Shown piece by piece: positions 22,794 to 25,723 of a DNA stretch of 25,723 nucleotides (position 1 is the first letter of the stretch; the number at the start of each line of letters is the position of its first letter). Origin of the DNA: JAWXCH01 sp034440595 (GTDB taxonomy: Bacteria > Planctomycetota > Planctomycetia > Pirellulales > JALHPA01); contig JAWXCH010000540.1 in assembly GCA_034440595.1 (NCBI GenBank), positions 1 through 25,723 on the forward strand, in the 5' to 3' direction. The notes beneath the pieces are model-generated. The model did not search any database. It was not told the origin of the DNA and was given only the letters and a program-made list of their open reading frames with translations. A program made the translations under genes and the position numbers.

Positions 22794-23132
22794 TTAGACC
22801 GCAGCGTGGGCAGTTTCGCCAGTGCGGATCCGGATGACTTCGTCGAGTGAGCTGACAAAGATCTTGCCGTCGCCAACCTGACCGGTGCGAGCTGCACCGA
22901 TGATGGTCTCCAAAATCGACTGGGCATCCTTGTCGCTAACTACGACTTCGACTTTCACCTTTGGCAAAAAGTCGACAGCGTACTCGGCTCCACGGTAAGT
23001 TTCGGTATGGCCTTTCTGGCGACCAAATCCACGAACTTCGGTGACGGTCATGCCTTGGACACCCTTGGCATGCAATGCGTCCTTGACTTCTTCCAACTTG
23101 AAATGACGGATGATGGCTTCAATCTTCTTCAT
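22794..23132 (-). CDS. glnB: nitrogen regulatory protein P-II
   Basis: P-II proteins sense ATP/ADP and 2-oxoglutarate and control glutamine synthetase, ammonium transport and related steps. At 112 residues it has the exact family length. Tyr51, the uridylylation site at the tip of the T-loop, is in YRGAEYAVDFLPK. The signature patterns VRGFGRQKGHTE and the nucleotide-binding GKIFVSSLDEVIRIRTGE are all present. Nothing suggests a GlnK/GlnB distinction because no amtB is adjacent. AAGGAGT lies six bases before the ATG. Transcription probably starts from a sigma-54 promoter 166-181 bases upstream, which implies nitrogen-dependent control, and ends at the terminator at 22679-22719. It is monocistronic. 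Confidence 0.96.
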   Translation of the reverse strand: MKKIEAIIRHFKLEEVKDALHAKGVQGMTVTEVRGFGRQKGHTETYRGAEYAVDFLPKVKVEVVVSDKDAQSILETIIGAARTGQVGDGKIFVSSLDEVIRIRTGETAHAAV

Positions 23133-23297
23133 GGTATGACTCCTTAAAAATAGGTTGAATCCAGAGATGCTCTGAGCTTCAACAAGTTGTGATCGCCCTG
23201 GCCCGACTGGCCGAGTGACGGTTGTTTCCGGTGCAACAAAACTGCGTTGTGATTGACTTCCCCTCTCCCCACCGTGTCATTCACGATTACTGTGTAA

Positions 23298-23313
23298 AGC
23301 AATGTCCGTGCCA
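23298..23313 (-). promoter_or_regulatory. sigma-54 (-24/-12) promoter of glnB
   Basis: On the minus strand the sequence reads TGGCAC-GGACA-TTGCT, matching the sigma-54 consensus TGGCAC-N5-TTGCW at every defined base. It lies 166-181 bases before the glnB ATG, which leaves a leader of about 150 bases. Sigma-54 promoters need an enhancer-binding activator such as NtrC; no clear activator site was seen, though a palindrome AGCGAATTCTCGCT lies about 100 bases further upstream. Confidence 0.82.
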
Positions 23314-23812
23314 GAGTTGAACAAGTGAGCGAAAGTTTTTGCAGGATGTACGTTAATCCATGCTGCAGTTAGAGTTACGATTTTTTAGTCGGCAGTCTGT
23401 GCCCGCTAAAAACGCGAGCGAATTCTCGCTAGCGTGAACCAGTCGAGAGATTCCTCATTCCGCTTCAGGTGTCTCACCATTGGAAACAGCGATATTTGCC
23501 GGTAAAAACGTCGTTTTCGGCCGTGTCGCGCCAGTGAGACAGGCTTTCCTACCGCTGTGACAGCCGATTGCCTCGGGGCAATGATTTTGCAACTTTGCCG
23601 AAATGTTGCGATGAATGCCGCCGGTAAGGCATAATGCTGCGAACCGGTCGCTGTGACCCTCTTTCCCTACAGATGCCTCTTTTTGCCGGCAAAGAACAAT
23701 GGGGCAACCATCTAGCACCAACGCGAGAAGCCCCGACGAAAACCGCCCAACATACTGGAGTGGATTGCAGCGAACTCTGCAGCGCAGTAGCCAGCTCGGC
23801 CAGGAGTGGCTA
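23314..23812. other. divergent intergenic region between glnB and yraN
   Basis: These 499 bases hold no gene I trust. A palindrome AGCGAATTCTCGCT lies at about 23417-23430, between glnB and yraN, in a place where an activator for the sigma-54 promoter could bind. Plus-strand frames starting at 23699 read into yraN but lack a ribosome site. An 88-codon minus-strand frame at 23455-23721 has no recognisable content. Confidence 0.5.
23802..23806 (+). promoter_or_regulatory. Shine-Dalgarno that sets the yraN start
   Basis: AGGAG lies six bases before the ATG at 23813. The longer reading from 23699 would add 38 residues absent from the family and has no ribosome site. Confidence 0.65.
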
Positions 23813-24187
23813 ATGCGATTTTGGTTCGTTAGGCGCTCGCTGGGAGCACGTGGCGAGCGACTGGCCGAACGCTACCTCCGGCGGCAAGGGATGCGCATTC
23901 TCCATCGCGGCTACCGCATCATGGGGGGCGAAATCGACCTCGTCGCCGTCGACGGCAGAACCGTGGTCTTTGTCGAAGTGAAGACGCGACAAACGCACGA
24001 CGCCGGGCACCCGGCCGATGCGGTCGACGATCGCAAGCAGCATCAACTGACGCAACTGGCGATGGCCTACATCAAGCGCTACCACTTACAGAACTGCTCC
24101 ACACGGTTTGACGTGGTTGCCATCACCTGGGGAGCCGACACTCCGAAGTTGGAACACTACCGCAACGCATTCGAGGCCTCACGCTAG
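23813..24187 (+). CDS. yraN: YraN/UPF0102 family nuclease-like protein
   Basis: The 124-residue protein is a normal-length member of UPF0102, a small family with a restriction-endonuclease-like PD-(D/E)xK fold but no settled function. The motif GARGERLAERYLRRQG is at residues 11-26, GGEIDLVAVDG at 38-48 (catalytic-type Asp42), and VVFVEVKTRQ at 51-60 (Glu55 and Lys57). The later part HPADAVDDRKQHQLTQLAMAYI and RFDVVAITW are also typical. It is preceded by an AGGAG site. In other bacteria it is often near rnhB or rsmI; here it stands alone after glnB. Confidence 0.92.
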   Translation: MRFWFVRRSLGARGERLAERYLRRQGMRILHRGYRIMGGEIDLVAVDGRTVVFVEVKTRQTHDAGHPADAVDDRKQHQLTQLAMAYIKRYHLQNCSTRFDVVAITWGADTPKLEHYRNAFEASR

Positions 24188-24262
24188 CACCGCAAGGTGC
24201 CGCGATGGCTATCGCTGCATCGTGCTAGCAAGCCAACAGCGTCGATGCGTCGCTCAGGCGGC

Positions 24263-24279
24263 GACTTTTCGGAAAAGTC
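24263..24279 (+). terminator. hairpin after yraN, weak terminator candidate
   Basis: GACTTTT-CGG-AAAAGTC is a perfect seven-base-pair stem with a three-base loop, 76 bases after the yraN stop. There is no following T-run, so it may be only a structure in the 3' end. The rest of 24188-24467 shows nothing else. Confidence 0.35.
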
Positions 24280-24467
24280 TGATCGCACCGGCTTTTCGGA
24301 TCATGCCGGCAGGTGCCTCTGCCGAAGAAAAACAATGGACGCCAGGTCGGCCGTGCGAAAGCCGCCGGCCGCGGCGGGTGTGCAAGGCATTTTCAGGTCA
24401 TTCGACCGACAGAAACTCTAGCGATTGCCGCTTGTTCTAGCTGGCCCTCGCGATAAGGTGAAAATCT

Positions 24468-24716
24468 ATGACGCGCTTTTTAATTGCTGGCGTGCTCGCT
24501 TGTGCAGCGTTTTCAGGGTGTCGGATCTGCGACAGTCCATACGACTACTGCGGACCGGTCCTCGATAGCCGCTTCGATGGCGGCCCAGTAACGCAGTCTG
24601 GCGAATGGATGGACGCTCCTGGTGAACCAATACCCGCGCCACCAGAATCCGCCGGCCCGACAATGGCACCGCGCGGTCAATCGGTGATGGTGCCCCCTCG
24701 CCGGCTCTCTCGATAG
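24468..24716 (+). CDS. small cysteine-containing lipoprotein
   Basis: The 82-residue product has a short signal (MTRFLIAGVLACAAF) and lipobox FSGC with Cys18 as the lipidation site. The mature part begins CRICDSPYDYCGPVLDSRFD and then becomes Pro- and Ala-rich without other structure, ending in a basic tail. I recall similar short lipoproteins with a CxxC and SPYDYCGPV core in planctomycetes, but they have no assigned function. AAGGTG lies seven bases before the ATG. It is flanked by yraN and the rpsI terminator and seems to stand alone. Confidence 0.75.
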   Translation: MTRFLIAGVLACAAFSGCRICDSPYDYCGPVLDSRFDGGPVTQSGEWMDAPGEPIPAPPESAGPTMAPRGQSVMVPPRRLSR

Positions 24717-24746
24717 GCGGCCGGCACGACGCTTCAAGTTAGGCGC

Positions 24747-24783
24747 ATAAAAACAGCGGCGGACTGTTGTAGTCCTGCCGCTG
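24747..24783 (-). terminator. rho-independent terminator of rplM-rpsI
   Basis: On the minus strand CAGCGGC pairs with GCCGCTG and AGGACT with AGTCC around ACAAC, and the hairpin (24783-24754) runs into TTTTTAT (24753-24747). It lies 48 bases after the rpsI stop. Confidence 0.85.
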
Positions 24784-24831
24784 GTGTATGTATTTTCTGA
24801 AGTTGCGAGAAACGTTCTCTGAGCTTCGCGA

Positions 24832-25251
24832 TTAACGCTTCGAGAACTGCGTTCCACGGCGCGCACCGCGCAGACCGTACTTCTTGCGTTCTTTCATGCG
24901 ACTATCGCGAGTTAGCAAGCCAGAATGCCGCAGCATATCATCAAGACCCGGATCGAACTTGCGTAGCGCACGGGCCAGACCCATCTTGACTGCGCCAGAT
25001 TGGCCGGTCAGTCCTCCGCCGTGGACCAGCACGACGATATCGACCGAACCCTGCTTCTCGGTCTGAACCAGTGGGTCCATGACCTGGAACTGATCCTTCA
25101 CCGATGGAAAGTAATCTTCCAAAGTGCGATCGTTGATCACAATCTTGCCGGTACCGGCATGCAAACGGACGCGCGCGACCGAGGTCTTGCGGCGGCCTGT
25201 TCCTAAACTGGCCGTCTTGCCTTTGGCGGTTGGCGTGGCGGTGGTCGACAT
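24832..25251 (-). CDS. rpsI: 30S ribosomal protein S9
   Basis: S9 lies in the head of the small subunit, and its basic C-terminal tail contacts the P-site tRNA. The 139-residue protein shows GTGRRKTSVARVRL, DYFPSVKDQFQVMDPL, the conserved HGGGLTGQSGAVKMGLARAL, and the tail RKKYGLRGARRGTQFSKR that ends in the invariant basic SKR. A Thr/Ala-rich N-terminal extension of about 15 residues is the only variation. It follows rplM after 137 bases, the universal order, and a terminator follows it. Confidence 0.98.
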   Translation of the reverse strand: MSTTATPTAKGKTASLGTGRRKTSVARVRLHAGTGKIVINDRTLEDYFPSVKDQFQVMDPLVQTEKQGSVDIVVLVHGGGLTGQSGAVKMGLARALRKFDPGLDDMLRHSGLLTRDSRMKERKKYGLRGARRGTQFSKR

Positions 25252-25299
25252 GTTACTTCCTGTCTATTGCGTTAAATAAAGCTGAATACTATTTGATGG

Positions 25300-25390
25300 C
25301 CAATGCCGGTACTCCGGCAAATGAAACATGCTCCGGCCAATCAAACCAATGCCGGTAATCCGGCCAATAAACCCGGTAATCCGGCCAATT
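25300..25390. repeat. tandem GCCGGTAATCCGGC palindromes between rplM and rpsI
   Basis: Four degenerate units: GCCGGTACTCCGGC (25305-25318), a partial copy TGCTCCGGCCAAT at about 25329-25341, GCCGGTAATCCGGC (25351-25364) and CCCGGTAATCCGGCC (25372-25386). Each is followed by an AAT/AAA stretch; the unit length is about 21-23 bases. Each full unit can form a small hairpin in the rplM-rpsI mRNA. Confidence 0.72.
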
Positions 25391-25723
25391 ATTTGACTGC
25401 CAGTTCCCGTTCGACCGGCTGCTGAGCCTGGTGCGGGTGATCCGGTCCAGCGTAGACCTTCAGTTTGCTGAGCATGCTGACTGCCAGCTTGTTCTTGGGC
25501 AACATGCGGCGAACGGCTTCTTGGATGATCAGTTCTGGCTTGCGAGCCAATCGCTTCTCGGCGGTTTCGCTTCGCAGGCCCTGGTAACCGGTGTACCAGT
25601 TGTACGATTTTTGTTGCATTTTCTTGCCTGAAAACACAATCTTCTCGGCGTTGACCACGATCACGAAGTCGCCCGTGTCGACGTGCGGCGTGTAGGTCGG
25701 CCGGTGCTTGCCCATCAACACCA
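25389..25723 (-). CDS. rplM: 50S ribosomal protein L13, 5' end missing
   Basis: L13 is an early-assembly protein of the large subunit. The visible 111 codons run from LMGKHRPTYTPHVDTGDF through VIVVNAEKIVFSGKKMQQKSYNWY and GYQGLRSETAEKRLARKPE to the basic MLPKNKLAVSMLSKLKVYAG; the tail ends PHQAQQPVERELAVK. About 35 N-terminal residues lie beyond the window edge. It precedes rpsI on the minus strand. Confidence 0.97.
   Translation of the reverse strand, partial: VLMGKHRPTYTPHVDTGDFVIVVNAEKIVFSGKKMQQKSYNWYTGYQGLRSETAEKRLARKPELIIQEAVRRMLPKNKLAVSMLSKLKVYAGPDHPHQAQQPVERELAVK

Noticed and set aside
23455..23721. An 88-codon minus-strand frame between glnB and yraN
   Set aside because: No ribosome site, no recognisable domain, and it overlaps the region expected to hold control sites.

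Overview
The window is bacterial chromosome and looks like a planctomycete, probably of the Pirellula/Rhodopirellula type. The grounds are a GAP1/GTPase cassette, a cysteine-rich small lipoprotein, a thioredoxin reductase with a loop insertion, and many short GC-rich palindromes in the gaps between genes. This assignment is inference; there is no rRNA or other phylogenetic marker beyond housekeeping proteins. Shine-Dalgarno sequences are clear in front of several genes. Both edges cut genes: obg at the left and rplM at the right.

Layout. 1-2827 (+) is a tightly overlapping operon: obg (partial), coaX and an MnmE-like GTPase without the tRNA-modification C-terminus. 2951-5158 (+) is a secreted or anchored TPR protein. 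5178-9995 (-) is a four-gene cassette read from right to left: coiled-coil protein, membrane-anchored FGE/SUMF1-like protein, zinc-ribbon double-GTPase-type GTPase, and a GAP1-type protein. A nested inverted repeat sits between the last two. 10428-10838 (+) is a small membrane protein. 10854-15014 (-) holds the housekeeping genes asnS, trxB and carA, separated by gaps rich in palindromic repeats. 15177-15277 (+) is a possible small structured RNA ending in a very strong terminator. 15453-16143 (-) is an AbrB/Doc toxin-antitoxin pair with its promoter and operator. 16253-17356 (-) is a methyltransferase with a low-complexity insert. 17795-20191 (+) is an unrecognised three-gene envelope cassette: membrane protein, lipoprotein, and KYGD-repeat membrane protein. 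20214-21467 (-) is a Fic-family enzyme with a phased palindrome array upstream. 21496-22128 (-) is an orphan NarL-type response regulator. 22679-23313 (-) is glnB with an intrinsic terminator and a consensus sigma-54 promoter. 23813-24187 (+) is yraN and 24468-24716 (+) a small lipoprotein. 24747-25723 (-) is rplM-rpsI with its terminator.

How the genes relate. Most are ordinary housekeeping genes for translation, ribosome GTPases, CoA synthesis, redox balance, arginine/pyrimidine precursor synthesis and nitrogen signalling. Three parts are accessory. The GAP1/GTPase/FGE-like cassette resembles the NTP-dependent conflict or signalling systems described in multicellular and complex bacteria. 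The Doc and Fic genes are two separate Fic-fold enzymes about 4.4 kb apart, each with apparent self-regulatory DNA upstream. The 17.8-20.2 kb envelope cassette I cannot name; it and the GAP1 cassette are the best candidates for an undescribed system.
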